64,000 nt of DNA, taken from positions 2,108,001 through 2,172,000 of the forward strand of contig NZ_CP014232.1 in the NCBI RefSeq assembly GCF_001553935.1, read 5' to 3'. This stretch comes from Actinomyces oris (GTDB lineage: Bacteria > Actinomycetota > Actinomycetes > Actinomycetales > Actinomycetaceae). The stretch's first letter is position 1. Each line of letters opens with the position of its first letter. Below, one piece after another: positions 28,262-37,796 of this stretch. The notes under the pieces were generated by a model. That model had not been told where the DNA came from and made no database searches. It worked only from the letters and a program-made list of their open reading frames with translations. The translations under genes and the position numbers were made by a program.

Positions 28262-30453
28262 AGCGGCTCCACGGAGAAGACGTGGGCGACCTGCCCGGCG
28301 AAGGGGTCGAGGCGCACATAGTTCTGCCCCGACCACTCGTAGGAGTCTCCGGTGAGCGCGTCGGTCACCCGCACCACCGGGTGCGAGGCGTCCACCCAGC
28401 CCGGCAGGCCCAGGGCCTCCAGGTTGAGGTAGACCTCGCCGGCCCTCGCTCCGTGAGGGTCGAGGTTGACCACCGTCAGGACGACGTCGTCCTTGCCCGT
28501 GGGGCTGTGGAAGGCGTCCACCCGCTTGGAGTAGGCGAGGATCTGGTCATCGCTCGTGGGGTGGAAGTAGATGTCCCGCAGCTGGCGCAGTGCCGGGTGG
28601 GCGGTGCGGGCGGCGTTGAGGCGCGTGAGCAGGTCCTCGATGCCGTTGCGGCGAGCGGCGGCGAAGTCACGCGGCTTGTACTCGTACTTCTCGTTGTCGA
28701 TCTGCTCCTCATAGCCCGGGCGCGGTGTGGACTCGGCCAGCTCGTAGCCCGAGTAGATGCCCCAGGTCGGGCTGAGCGTGGCCGCCAGGACGGCGCGCAG
28801 CTTGAAGGCCGGCACCTTCCCGTTGGTCATGAAGGGGGTGAGGATGTCGTGCGTCGTGGGCCAGAAGGCCGGGCGCAGCAGGTGGGCGGTGTCCTTGCTG
28901 AGCTCCATCATGTACTCGATGAGCTCGTCCTTGGTGTTGCGCCAGGCGAAGTAGGTGTAGGACTGGTGGAAGCCGATCATGCCCAGGGTGCGCATCATGG
29001 CGGGGCGGGTGAAGGCCTCGGCCAGGAACAGCACCTCGGGGGACTCGGCGTGGATCTCGGCGATGAGCCGCTGCCAGAATGGCAGGGGCTTGGTGTGGGG
29101 GTTGTCCACCCGGAAGATCGTCACCCCGTGCGCGATCCAGGTGCGCACGACCTCCAGGATCGCCTGGTAGATGCCCTCGGGGTCGTTGTCGAAGTTGAGC
29201 GGGTAGATGTCCTGGTACTTCTTGGGCGGGTTCTCGGCGTAGGCGATTGAGCCGTCGGCCAGGACCGTGAACCACTCGGGGTGCTCGGCCACCCACGGGT
29301 GGTCCGGGGAGCACTGGAGCGCCAGGTCCAGGGCCACCTCCATGCCCAGCTCGCGCGAGCGCGCCACCAGGGCGTCGAAGTCCTCGAAGGTGCCCAGGTC
29401 GGGGTGGATGGCGTCGTGGCCGCCGTCGGGGGAGCCGATGCCGTAAGGGGAGCCGGGGTCGCCGGGACGCGCCGTCAGGGTGTTGTTGCGGCCCTTGCGG
29501 TTGGTCAGGCCGATGGGGGAGATGGGCGTGAGGTAGAGGACGTCGAAGCCCATGGCCGCGATGCGGTCCAGCCGCTCGGTCGCGCTGCGCAGTGTCCCCG
29601 AGTGCCAGGTGCCGTCCTCGCCGGCTCCCGAGCCCAGCGAGCGCGGGAAGATCTCATACCAGGAGCCGGTCAGGGCGCGCTCGCGGTCCACCTGGAGGGG
29701 GTACTCGGCGGAGGGCGAGACGTGGTCGCGCAGCGGCAGGCGTTCCAGGGCGGCCTGGACCGAGTCCGACAGGCCCGCGGCCAGGCGGTCGGCCACGGGG
29801 TTGGAGGGGTCGCGCATGATCCATACGGCGTCGTTGAGGGCCTTGACTCCCTCCTCATCGCGCCCCTCAAGGGCCGCTGCCCGGTCCAAGACGCGGGCGC
29901 CCTCCTCCAGCATGAGCTCGACGTCGATGCCGGCGGGCACCTTGATGCCGGCGTCGTGGCTCCAGGTGGCGTACGGGTCCGACCAGCCCTCGACGCGGAA
30001 GTGCCAGTCCCCGGGGGCGTCGGGCGCCACGGAGGCCTCATAGCGGTCCAGTCCCGGGGCGATGTCGTGCATGCGGGCGCTGGGGCCGTCGCTGCCGTCA
30101 GGACGCACCAGGACCGCGGTGGCGCCGAAGCGGTCGTGCCCCTCGCGGAAGACGGTGGCGCGGATCGGAATGACCTCGCCGACGACGGCCTTGGCCGGCC
30201 AGCGCCCGTCCTCAACGACGGGGAAGACCTCGGTGACCGGGATCCGGCCGATCAACGAGAACGGGGCCGGCTGCGGTGCCGCGCAGGCCGCGGACGACCC
30301 CGACGGCGCGGTCTGCGTCCCGGTGCCCTGAGCGGGTGCGTCGGTGGGAGCGGCAGAGGACTTGGAGGGACGGGTGGACTGCTTCTTGCCGGCCTTCGGC
30401 GTCGTGTTCGGAGTCACAGGGCCAAGACTACGGTGAGAAACGATCTGAGTCAC
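28258..30453 (-). CDS. glgE: alpha-1,4-glucan:maltose-1-phosphate maltosyltransferase
   Basis: A 731-aa GH13_3 enzyme that adds maltosyl units from maltose 1-phosphate to glucan chains. A disordered N-terminal 60 residues (Ser/Ala/Pro/Thr/Gln) precedes IGRIPVTEVFPVVEDGRWPAKAVVGE, the family's typical opening. Catalytic residues are Asp450 in FRVDNPHTKP and Glu479 in FLAEAFTRP; the donor-site motif KGRNNT is also present. It is the first gene of the glgE-treS-mak-glgB unit. GTG 30453 is the first possible start; GTG 30417 would skip 12 residues, and neither has a strong ribosome site. No glgA or glgC lies in the window. Confidence 0.95.
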   Translation of the reverse strand: MTQIVSHRSLGPVTPNTTPKAGKKQSTRPSKSSAAPTDAPAQGTGTQTAPSGSSAACAAPQPAPFSLIGRIPVTEVFPVVEDGRWPAKAVVGEVIPIRATVFREGHDRFGATAVLVRPDGSDGPSARMHDIAPGLDRYEASVAPDAPGDWHFRVEGWSDPYATWSHDAGIKVPAGIDVELMLEEGARVLDRAAALEGRDEEGVKALNDAVWIMRDPSNPVADRLAAGLSDSVQAALERLPLRDHVSPSAEYPLQVDRERALTGSWYEIFPRSLGSGAGEDGTWHSGTLRSATERLDRIAAMGFDVLYLTPISPIGLTNRKGRNNTLTARPGDPGSPYGIGSPDGGHDAIHPDLGTFEDFDALVARSRELGMEVALDLALQCSPDHPWVAEHPEWFTVLADGSIAYAENPPKKYQDIYPLNFDNDPEGIYQAILEVVRTWIAHGVTIFRVDNPHTKPLPFWQRLIAEIHAESPEVLFLAEAFTRPAMMRTLGMIGFHQSYTYFAWRNTKDELIEYMMELSKDTAHLLRPAFWPTTHDILTPFMTNGKVPAFKLRAVLAATLSPTWGIYSGYELAESTPRPGYEEQIDNEKYEYKPRDFAAARRNGIEDLLTRLNAARTAHPALRQLRDIYFHPTSDDQILAYSKRVDAFHSPTGKDDVVLTVVNLDPHGARAGEVYLNLEALGLPGWVDASHPVVRVTDALTGDSYEWSGQNYVRLDPFAGQVAHVFSVEPL

Positions 30454-30475
30454 ATGTCGGCCCGCAGGACGCGGA

Positions 30476-30508
30476 TCGGCCCGGTACGCGCGTCGCGAAC
30501 CGGGCCGA
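30476..30508 (-). terminator. hairpin downstream of trpS
   Basis: A 10-bp perfect stem (30476-30485 with 30499-30508) and a 13-base loop, 41 bases past the trpS stop and 23 bases upstream of glgE. It probably ends the trpS transcript and isolates the glgE promoter. Confidence 0.55.
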
Positions 30509-30548
30509 CCGGGTGGCTGGACAGGTCGGCTCTGCGGCCGACAAGCCG

Positions 30549-31661
30549 TCAGTAGTTCATCTGCATGGCGGTGCGGACGTCGTCGAGCGTCCGGTTGGCG
30601 ACCTCGTTGGCCCGGGCGTTGCCCTGCCCCAGGACCTCCAGGAGGTAGTCCTCGTTGGCCGCCAGCTCGGCGCGACGGGCCCGAATGGGGGAGAAGAACT
30701 CGTTGACGGCCTCCGTGGTGACCTTCTTGAGCGTGCCCGCTCCGCCGTCACCGATGCGCTCGGCGATCTCCTCGGGAGCGCCCGCCCCGCACAGGGAGGC
30801 CAGCATCAACAGGTTGGAGACCTCGGGCCGGTTGGCCGGGTCGTAGGTGATGACGCGCTCGGAGTCCGTCTTGGCCTTCTTGAGGGCCTTGGCGGTCTCA
30901 TCGGCGCTCATGCGCAGCTCGATCGTGTTGTGCCGCGACTTGCTCATCTTCTCCCCGTCCAGGCCCAGCAGCATCGGGGCCTGACTGAGCAGCGCCTCGG
31001 GGCGGCGGAAGACCGGGTGGTCCTTGACCGCCCGCCCGTAGCGCTTGTCGAAGCGCTGGGCGATGAGTCGGGCCTGCTCCAGGTGGGGGAGCTGGTCCTT
31101 GCCGACGGGCACGAGGTTGGCCTGGCAGAAGAGGATGTCGGTGGCCTGGTGGACCGGGTAGGTGAGCATCAGTCCGCTCATGGCCCGCCCGTCGGTGGCC
31201 TCCAGCTCCGACTTCACCGTGGGGTTGCGGTGCAGCTCGGACTCGGTGACCAGGGAAAGGAAGGGCAGCATCAGCTGATTCTGGGCGGGGACCGCCGAGT
31301 GGGCGAAGATCGTCGAGCGCTGCGGGTCCACGCCCACCGCCAGGGCATCGGTGACCAGGGACAGGACCCGCTCGCGAATGGGGCCCACGCCGTCGCGGTC
31401 GGTGATGACCTGGTAGTCGGCCACGAGGATCCAGGTCTCCACGCCCGCGTCCTGGATCGTCTTCCAGGAGTGCATGGTGCCGAAGTAGTGGCCCAGGTGC
31501 ATGTTCCCGGTGGGGCGGACCCCGGTGAACATCCGGTAGCGGCCGGGGTTGACGGCGATATCGGCCTCGATCTCGGCGGAGCGGGCGATGGATCGGGCCA
31601 GGGAGGCGTCATTGGTGGCGTTGGCCAGGGCCTCCTCGGCCGCGGTGGGGGTCTGAGTCAT
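30549..31661 (-). CDS. trpS: tryptophanyl-tRNA synthetase
   Basis: A 370-aa class I aminoacyl-tRNA synthetase that charges tRNA-Trp. The HIGH-like motif is HLGH (residues 55-58, in GNMHLGHYFG) and the KMSKS loop is at residues 238-242. MLTYPVHQATDILF and VGKDQLPHLEQARLIAQRF complete the catalytic fold. An N-terminal extension of about 40 residues precedes RMFTGVRPTG. The gene sits between two glycogen loci with no functional link; it lies 72 bases downstream of glgX and may be read through from it. Confidence 0.96.
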   Translation of the reverse strand: MTQTPTAAEEALANATNDASLARSIARSAEIEADIAVNPGRYRMFTGVRPTGNMHLGHYFGTMHSWKTIQDAGVETWILVADYQVITDRDGVGPIRERVLSLVTDALAVGVDPQRSTIFAHSAVPAQNQLMLPFLSLVTESELHRNPTVKSELEATDGRAMSGLMLTYPVHQATDILFCQANLVPVGKDQLPHLEQARLIAQRFDKRYGRAVKDHPVFRRPEALLSQAPMLLGLDGEKMSKSRHNTIELRMSADETAKALKKAKTDSERVITYDPANRPEVSNLLMLASLCGAGAPEEIAERIGDGGAGTLKKVTTEAVNEFFSPIRARRAELAANEDYLLEVLGQGNARANEVANRTLDDVRTAMQMNY

Positions 31662-31733
31662 GGCCCCATCCTAGGGGGTGCGCTGCGGCGGCAGGCCGAC
31701 GGTGGCCCGTCCTGTGGGCGCAGTGGTGCCGGC

Positions 31734-34127
31734 TCAGTGCGCCTCGGCGCCCGGGCTCAGGGTCTCCAGCGGTTCGCCGGAGAAGTAGACCCGCAGGGAC
31801 AGCGCCTCCAGCATCGTCGTGTCGCCCGGCCGGTCCTGGTGGCAGTCCGTGAGACTCTCGGCGGCATGAACCTCGGAGCCGTTGGCCACGGTCTTGACGT
31901 CCTTGACCTCGCCGGCGTCGTCGGTCTCGATGATGACGTCGGCCGGAGTGTCCTGGGGGCTTCGGCTTACGCGCCGTGCCTGGGAGAAGGGCGCGGTATG
32001 AGGTTGGGGGACCGCCCAGGTCGAGTCCCAGGCCAGGTGCCAGTCGGTCCCGCGCCCCTCGGGCAGGACGACGTCGACCTGATCCAGGGCGCCGTTGATG
32101 ACCACGAGCATGTCGTCGTCGTTCCAGAGGCGGCCCGAGCGCAGCATCTGGACCACGCGAGTGTGCGGGTCGTGCCAGGAGTCCCCGTCCATCGGTGCGG
32201 CATCCGCCCGATACCAGGCCAGGTCCGCGATCGTGTCACCGTCCAGGACCTGTCCGGTGGCGAAGCGCGAGGGACGTGCCACCGGGTGGGTGTGGCGCAG
32301 GTGGATGAGGAAGCGCGTCGTGGCGACCAGATCTCGCTGCCAGACCTCCAGGTTCCAGTCCACCCAGGAGAGCACGGAGTCCTGGCAGTAGCAGTTGTTG
32401 TTGCCCTGCTGGGTGCGTCCCATCTCGTCGCCGGCCACCAGCATGGGGGTCCCGGCGCTCAACAGGACGGTGGCCAGCAGGTTGCGCATCGACCGGCGGC
32501 GCAGCACCTCGATCGGCCCGCCGTTGATGCCCTCGACGACGTCCCCCTCGAAACCGTGGTTCCAGGAGCGGTTGTTGGAGTTGCCGTCGCGGTTGTCCTC
32601 CTTGTTGGCCAGATTGTGCTTGTGGTCGTAGACCACCAGGTCGCGCAGGGTGAAGCCGTCGTGCGCTGCCACGAAGTTGACCGAGCCCAGCGGGCCGCGG
32701 CCGCCGGGGAACTCCCCGTGGCTGAACAGGTCCGCGCTGCCCGACAGGCGCGTGGCCAGGTCGCGCAGGTCCGAGCCCAGACGGCCCTTGGAGATCTCCG
32801 AGGCGTCATGTAGCCAGAAGGAGCGCGTGGTGTCGCGGAAGTGGTCGTTCCAGTCCTGGAAGGGCTCGGGGAACTGGCCGGTGCGCCAGCCGCCGGGTCC
32901 CACGTCCCAGGGCTCGCTGATGAGCTTGACGGTGCTGAGGACCGGATCCGTGGCGATGGCCGTGAGCAGCGGGTGACGCGGCGAGAACTCCGCGGCGTGG
33001 CGCCCCAGGGTGGTGGCCAGGTCGAAGCGGAAGCCGTCTACCCCGACCTCAGTGACCCAGTAGCGCAGCGAGTCCAGAACCAGGCGGATCGCACCCGTGG
33101 CCCGGAAGTCCACCGTGTTGCCGGTGCCGGTGACATCCATGTACTGCGCCGGCAGGTAGGGGGCGTGCAGGTAGTAGTCCAGGTTGTCCAGGCCGCGCAG
33201 GCTCAAGGAGGGGCCGTCGACACCGCCCTCACAGGTGTGGTTGTAGACGACGTCGAGCACGACCTCCAGGCCGGCCTCGTGGAGCATGGAGACCATGCCG
33301 CGCACCTCGTCCAGGACCGCCTGCGGGCCGGCCGCACGCGCCGCGGCTGTGGCGTAGGAGGGCTCGGGTGCGAAGTAGCTCAGGGTGGAGTAGCCCCAGT
33401 AGTTGGTCAGGCCCCGCTTGGTCAGGAAGGGCTCGCTCACTGAGGCGTGGATCGGCAGCAGCTCGATTGTGGTGATCCCCAGGCCCTTGAGATGCTCGAC
33501 CGTCACCGAGTGGGCCAGCCCCGCGTAGGTGCCGCGCAGATCCTCGGGCACGCCCGGCAGCTGGTAGGTCAGACCCTTGACATGGGCCTCGTAGATGACG
33601 CTGCGCTCGCGGGGCACGCGCGGGCCCGGAACCACCGGGAAGGTGTCGCCGGTGACCACGCCGACGGCGGTGCTGCCGGCCGAGTCCAGGTGCGAGGGCA
33701 GCCACGGCTCGGCCGCAGGGACCAGGTCGTCGGTGACCTCGTGGGCGTAGACGGCCGGCCCCAGGTCCACGTGGCCGTCCAGGGCCCGGGCGTAGGGGTC
33801 CAGCAGCAGCTTGCGGGGGTTGTAGAGCAGGCCCTCGTGCGGCTTCCAGTGGCCGTGGGCGCGGTAGCCGTAGCGCTGACCGACGCCGACGCCGGGGACG
33901 TGCGCGCTCCACAGACCCCGCAAGGGCCCGTGCATCCCGATCCGGGTCTCCTCCACCACGGCGCCGTCGGCACCCAGGGTCAGCAGGCACAGGTCCACGG
34001 CAGTGGCATGCGGGGCGTGGACAGCGAAGTCCGCGCCGTCTCCGTTGAGAGCGACGCCCAGGCCGTGGTCGGGAGCTCCTGGCAGCTCGGCGCGCGGTGC
34101 TGGAGCGGGCTCTGGCATCGAAGACAT
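31734..34127 (-). CDS. glgX: glycogen debranching enzyme (isoamylase type)
   Basis: A 797-aa GH13_11 enzyme that hydrolyses alpha-1,6 branches. The N-terminal CBM48-type domain has GLGVALNGDGADFAVHAPHATAV. The catalytic domain has VVLDVVYNHT, the nucleophile Asp369 in DGFRFDLATTLG, Glu405 in LISEPWDVG, FVAAHDGFTLRDLV and the characteristic NKEDNRDGNSNNRSWNHG. The C-terminal 130 residues form a beta domain with a short acidic tail, somewhat longer than typical. ATG 34127 is preferred because an AGGA lies upstream; the frame is open to 34163. It supplies linear chains to GlgP and is divergently arranged with etfB. Confidence 0.94.
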   Translation of the reverse strand: MSSMPEPAPAPRAELPGAPDHGLGVALNGDGADFAVHAPHATAVDLCLLTLGADGAVVEETRIGMHGPLRGLWSAHVPGVGVGQRYGYRAHGHWKPHEGLLYNPRKLLLDPYARALDGHVDLGPAVYAHEVTDDLVPAAEPWLPSHLDSAGSTAVGVVTGDTFPVVPGPRVPRERSVIYEAHVKGLTYQLPGVPEDLRGTYAGLAHSVTVEHLKGLGITTIELLPIHASVSEPFLTKRGLTNYWGYSTLSYFAPEPSYATAAARAAGPQAVLDEVRGMVSMLHEAGLEVVLDVVYNHTCEGGVDGPSLSLRGLDNLDYYLHAPYLPAQYMDVTGTGNTVDFRATGAIRLVLDSLRYWVTEVGVDGFRFDLATTLGRHAAEFSPRHPLLTAIATDPVLSTVKLISEPWDVGPGGWRTGQFPEPFQDWNDHFRDTTRSFWLHDASEISKGRLGSDLRDLATRLSGSADLFSHGEFPGGRGPLGSVNFVAAHDGFTLRDLVVYDHKHNLANKEDNRDGNSNNRSWNHGFEGDVVEGINGGPIEVLRRRSMRNLLATVLLSAGTPMLVAGDEMGRTQQGNNNCYCQDSVLSWVDWNLEVWQRDLVATTRFLIHLRHTHPVARPSRFATGQVLDGDTIADLAWYRADAAPMDGDSWHDPHTRVVQMLRSGRLWNDDDMLVVINGALDQVDVVLPEGRGTDWHLAWDSTWAVPQPHTAPFSQARRVSRSPQDTPADVIIETDDAGEVKDVKTVANGSEVHAAESLTDCHQDRPGDTTMLEALSLRVYFSGEPLETLSPGAEAH

Positions 34128-34282
34128 GGGCCCATTGTCCTGGCGGCCGCTGGTTGCTACCACTTGAAGGGACGTGAGGTCTCCCTCGTAGGAGTGCGCC
34201 CCGTCGCGTTCAATCCACCCGCCGTGACTGCCTCGTCATCATCGCGTCATCCCGGTCCTCGTCCTGACGCCGTGTCAGGGTG

Positions 34283-34296
34283 ACTGAGCGCTCAGT
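34283..34296. promoter_or_regulatory. 14-bp palindrome between glgX and etfB
   Basis: ACTGAGCGCTCAGT is a perfect dyad whose core TGAGCGCTCA matches the centre of classic LacI-family operators. It lies 33 bases before the etfB start and 156 before glgX in their shared divergent region. A possible -10 (TTATGG, 34312-34317) follows. Operator function is inferred. Confidence 0.4.
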
Positions 34297-34329
34297 GGTG
34301 AGATGCCGCTGTTATGGCAACCTTAAGCC

Positions 34330-35088
34330 ATGAGAATCGTGGTCTGCATCAAGCACGTTCCTGACGTTCAGTCCGAGCGTCGCATCGAGGACGGTCGCCT
34401 CGTGCGCGGCGAGGAGGACGTCCTCAACGAGCTCGACGAGAATGCCGTCGAGGCCGCCGTCGCCCTGGCTGAGGAGGCCGACGGCGAGGTCATCGCCCTG
34501 ACCATGGGGCCGGAGGATGCTGAGGACGGGGTGCGTCGCGCCCTGCAGATGGGGGCCGACTCCGGGGTCGTCGTGGCCGATGACGACCTGGCCGGCGCCG
34601 ACGTCGTCACCACCGCCCGGGTCCTGGCCGCCGCGATCGAGCGCATCGGCGAGGTCGACCTGGTCGTCACCGGGATGGCCTCCCTGGACTCCATGACCTC
34701 CATGCTGCCCGGCGCCCTGGCCGCAGCCCTGCACCGTCCGGCCGTCACGCTGGCCAACCACCTCGAGGTCGATGGCGGCGCCGTGACCGTCACCCGCACC
34801 GTGGGCACCGTCCGCGAGGTCCTCAGCGCGCCGCTGCCCGCGCTCGTCAGCGTCACCGACCAGGCCAACGAGCCCCGCTACCCCAACTTCGCCGCCATGC
34901 GCGCCGCGAAGAAGAAGCCCATCGACTTCTGGGACGCCTCCGAGCTCGGACTCCAGATCACCGAGCCGGCCGTCGCAGTCGTCGACGACGAGGCCCGACC
35001 CGCTCGTGAAGCCGGCATCATCCGCACCGACGCCGGAGAGGCGGGCCGTGAGCTCGCCGCCTGGCTCGTGGAGAACAAGCTCGTCTGA
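34330..35088 (+). CDS. etfB: electron transfer flavoprotein beta subunit
   Basis: A 252-aa FixA/EtfB protein. It opens with MRIVVCIKHVPDV, has NELDENAVEAAVALAE, DLVVTGMASLDSMTSMLPGALAAAL (AMP-binding region) and LPALVSVTDQANEPRYPNF, the family signature near residue 175. With EtfA it carries electrons from acyl-CoA or other flavin dehydrogenases to the quinone pool. No Shine-Dalgarno is visible before ATG 34330 (CCTTAAGCC) and a -10-like TTATGG lies 12 bases upstream, so the leader may be very short. It is followed by etfA after 97 bases. Confidence 0.95.
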   Translation: MRIVVCIKHVPDVQSERRIEDGRLVRGEEDVLNELDENAVEAAVALAEEADGEVIALTMGPEDAEDGVRRALQMGADSGVVVADDDLAGADVVTTARVLAAAIERIGEVDLVVTGMASLDSMTSMLPGALAAALHRPAVTLANHLEVDGGAVTVTRTVGTVREVLSAPLPALVSVTDQANEPRYPNFAAMRAAKKKPIDFWDASELGLQITEPAVAVVDDEARPAREAGIIRTDAGEAGRELAAWLVENKLV

Positions 35089-35185
35089 CGGCCGGCCGCA
35101 GCGCCCGCCCACGTCCCGGCAGGGGCGCTGGACGCCGTCGCGCCGCCCGTCTGCCTCCTACCACTCGCGAAAGAAGCTGATTCCC

Positions 35186-36166
35186 ATGCTCGATGCCCCC
35201 CTGCTCGTCCTCGTCGATCTTGAGACCACCGAGGCCACCCCCACCGGCCCCAGCCTGGAGCTGCTTACCGCTGCCCGGGAGCTGACCGGCGGCGACGTCG
35301 TCGCCCTGGCCCTCCAGCCCCTGGGCGAGTCCGCCTCAGCGGCCCTGGCCGGCGCCGGAGCCACCCGCCTGCTGTCCGCCGACCTGGGTGAGGCCGCCCA
35401 CCTGCCCGCCACCGCGGCCGACGCCGTCGTGGCGGCCGTCGGCGCCGTCCAGCCCGCCGCGGTCCTGGTCGTCTCCGACTACCGCGGCAAGGAGCTGGCC
35501 GGACGGGCAGCCGTTGTGCTCGGCTCGGCCTGCGTCTCCGACGTCACCGCCCTGGAGGCCGCCGGCACCGAGCTGCGTGCCTCCAAGCTGGTCCTGTCCG
35601 GCTCCTGGTCCACCACCGCCGGCGTCGCCTCGGGCGGCTCCGCACCGATCATCGCCGTGCGCCCCGGGATCGCCGAGGTCGCTGCGGCCGAGGGCGCCCC
35701 CCTGACGGCCGAGCCCCTCGAGGTTCCCGTGAGCGCTGAGGCCGCCGCCGTGCGCCTCGTCTCGCGCGAGGCCACCTCCGTGGCCTCCGGTCCGGTCCTG
35801 AGCGAGGCGCGCACCGTCGTCGTGGGTGGCCGCGGCGTGGACGGCGACTTCGACCTGGTCCGCTCCCTGGCCCAGCCGCTCGACGCTGCCGTCGGGGCCA
35901 CCCGCGTGGCCTGCGACGAGGGCTGGATCGAGCGCAGCGCCCAGATCGGTCAGACCGGGGAGACCATCTCCCCGCGCCTGTACATCGGCCTGGGCGTCTC
36001 CGGCGCTGTCCACCACACCAGCGGCATTCAGGGGGCCGGCACCGTCGTCGCCATCTGCGACGACTCCGAGGCTCCGATCTTCGAGATGGCCGACTTCGGC
36101 GTCGTCGGCGACGTCACCGAGGTCGTGCCCCAGCTCGTCGAGGAGCTCGCCAAGCTGCGCGGCTGA
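35186..36166 (+). CDS. etfA: electron transfer flavoprotein alpha subunit
   Basis: A 326-aa FixB/EtfA protein. The N-terminal domain has VLVVSDYRGKELAGRAAVVLGSACVSDV. The C-terminal FAD-binding domain has VVVGGRGVDGDFDLVRSLAQPL, TVSPRLY-like TISPRLYIGLGVSGAVHHTSG and the end ADFGVVGDVTEVVPQLVEEL. ATG 35186 is chosen because it matches the family N-terminus; the frame extends back to 35006 inside etfB. An AAGAAG precedes it. EtfBA genes are near iscS and mnmA in other actinobacteria too (mycobacterial Rv3024c-Rv3029c region), as here. Confidence 0.95.
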   Translation: MLDAPLLVLVDLETTEATPTGPSLELLTAARELTGGDVVALALQPLGESASAALAGAGATRLLSADLGEAAHLPATAADAVVAAVGAVQPAAVLVVSDYRGKELAGRAAVVLGSACVSDVTALEAAGTELRASKLVLSGSWSTTAGVASGGSAPIIAVRPGIAEVAAAEGAPLTAEPLEVPVSAEAAAVRLVSREATSVASGPVLSEARTVVVGGRGVDGDFDLVRSLAQPLDAAVGATRVACDEGWIERSAQIGQTGETISPRLYIGLGVSGAVHHTSGIQGAGTVVAICDDSEAPIFEMADFGVVGDVTEVVPQLVEELAKLRG

Positions 36167-36210
36167 GTCTCGCTTCATCGCCCCGGACTCGCTCGCGGCC
36201 GGACGGGACG

Positions 36211-37386
36211 TCAGGCGACGGCGTGGCTGGAGGCCTGCGCGGGGGCAACAGTTGCCTGGGCCAGGACCTGGTCGCCGTCGGCCCCGCCGTAGATGACCAG
36301 GCTCTGACCGGCGGCCACGCCACGCAGGGGCATGGCCAGCTCGGCGTGTAGGAGGCCGCGCGCCGCATCGACGCGGACCCTCGCCGGGACCGGGCGGCCG
36401 TGGGCGCGCACCTGGACGCTGGCCTCCTGCCAGCCGACGGCGGGGGAGTCGTCAGAATCAGTGCTGCCGGTGGCGAGAGGTTCGGGGTCGGCGAGAAGAA
36501 CGAGCCCGTCGCCGTCGACCGCGGTGCGGCTGAGCAGTTCCTCGGGGCCGACGACGACTTCGTTGGTGGCCGGGCGCGTCTCGATGACGTAGCGGGGGCG
36601 GCCGTCCTCGGCCGGGCGGGACAGGCCCAGGCCCTTGCGTTGGCCGACGGTGAAGCCGAAGTAGCCCTGGTGGGTGCCCAGGACCTCGCCGTCGGGGGAG
36701 ACCATGGCGCCCTCGTGGGCGCCGAGCGAGCGGGTCAGGAAACCGCGGGTGTCTCCGTCGGCCACGAAGCAGATGTCGTAGGAGTCCGGCTTGGAGGCCA
36801 CCGGTAGGCCCCGGGACTCGGCCTCGGCGCGCACCTGTGCCTTGGAGGGGGCATCCCCCAGGGGGAAGAGGGCCCGGGCCAGGCCCTCGCGGCCGGAGAC
36901 GGCCAGAACATAGGACTGGTCCTTGGCGGCATCGACAGCGCGGCGCAGCGTGAGCCCCTCAGTGTCACCGGGGCGGCCGGAGGAGGCGCCGCCGCTCAGT
37001 CGCGCGTAGTGGCCGGTGGCGACGGCGTCGAAGCCCAGGGCCAGGGCCCGCTCGAGGAGGGCGTCGAACTTGACGCGCTCGTTGCAGCGCACACAGGGGT
37101 TGGGGGTGCGCCCGGCGCGGTACTCGTCGAGGAAGTCGGACACGACGCGCTCCTCGAATTCCTCGGACAGGTCCCACACGTAGAAGGGGATGCCCAGGAT
37201 CTGGGCGGCCCAGCGGGCGTCGGCGGAGTCCTCGATGGAGCAGCAGCCGCGTGAGCCCGAACGGGTCTGGGCCCGGTTGCGGGTCAGGGCCATGTGGACG
37301 CCCACGACCTCATGGCCGGCGTCGACGGCGCGCGCCGCGGCCACGGCGGAGTCGACTCCGCCGGACAGGGCGGCCAGGACGCGCAC
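36211..37386 (-). CDS. mnmA: tRNA-specific 2-thiouridylase
   Basis: A 391-aa enzyme that thiolates U34 of tRNA-Lys, -Glu and -Gln, using sulfur passed from a cysteine desulfurase. The PP-loop is [21 protein letters not shown] at the very N-terminus. The two catalytic cysteines are Cys98 in [12 protein letters not shown] and Cys206 in [18 protein letters not shown] and QRKGLGLS are also conserved. Start GTG 37386 is well supported: it begins the family N-terminus ([10 protein letters not shown]) and has AAGGAG six bases upstream. A 30-residue extra loop ([13 protein letters not shown]) occurs in the C-terminal beta domain. A cysteine desulfurase gene lies 1.3 kb upstream. Confidence 0.96.
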   Translation of the reverse strand: MRVLAALSGGVDSAVAAARAVDAGHEVVGVHMALTRNRAQTRSGSRGCCSIEDSADARWAAQILGIPFYVWDLSEEFEERVVSDFLDEYRAGRTPNPCVRCNERVKFDALLERALALGFDAVATGHYARLSGGASSGRPGDTEGLTLRRAVDAAKDQSYVLAVSGREGLARALFPLGDAPSKAQVRAEAESRGLPVASKPDSYDICFVADGDTRGFLTRSLGAHEGAMVSPDGEVLGTHQGYFGFTVGQRKGLGLSRPAEDGRPRYVIETRPATNEVVVGPEELLSRTAVDGDGLVLLADPEPLATGSTDSDDSPAVGWQEASVQVRAHGRPVPARVRVDAARGLLHAELAMPLRGVAAGQSLVIYGGADGDQVLAQATVAPAQASSHAVA

Positions 37387-37796
37387 GGGGGTCTCCTTCA
37401 GGCAGGCGGGTAGATGTTGCAACGGCCGTGGCAGGCTACCGCAGGTCGGTGGCCGCCAGGCAACTGGGAGAGCCCAGGGGGACCTCGTGGCGCCCGGCAT
37501 GGACGGCGTTGAGGGAGGAGATGTCATACCTGACGAGTGCGTCCCTGGCATCGGCAGCTTCACCCGGCCCCTTCGCGCTCAGTGTTGATGCTTGGGGTTC
37601 TTCGTTTTCCGTCGGGGGAGTGCAAGCGCATTCTCAGCGTGGTGGGTGAGCATGTGACGGTAGTGCCCAGGCACGTTCCAACAGCGTCCGACCAGCGGCA
37701 TCATGCTGTCCGTCGGGCTCGACTCGACAAAGGCGTGGCAGTGCGTGTCAGTGTGCTCATGGTGCTCATGCCTCATCGTTCACGAAAGGAGCCGCG
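37387..37796. other. 410-base intergenic stretch upstream of mnmA
   Basis: No supported gene. It holds the mnmA promoter (minus strand) and, after about 37570, sequence of visibly lower GC leading into the small orphan gene at 37797, whose ribosome site AAAGGAG is at 37785-37791. The base composition change suggests the left edge of an inserted segment. Confidence 0.45.

Noticed and set aside
26603..32813. Long plus-strand frames (572 and 845 codons) opposite treS, glgE, trpS and glgX
   Set aside because: They cross several well-identified genes and intergenic hairpins, and the products resemble no family.
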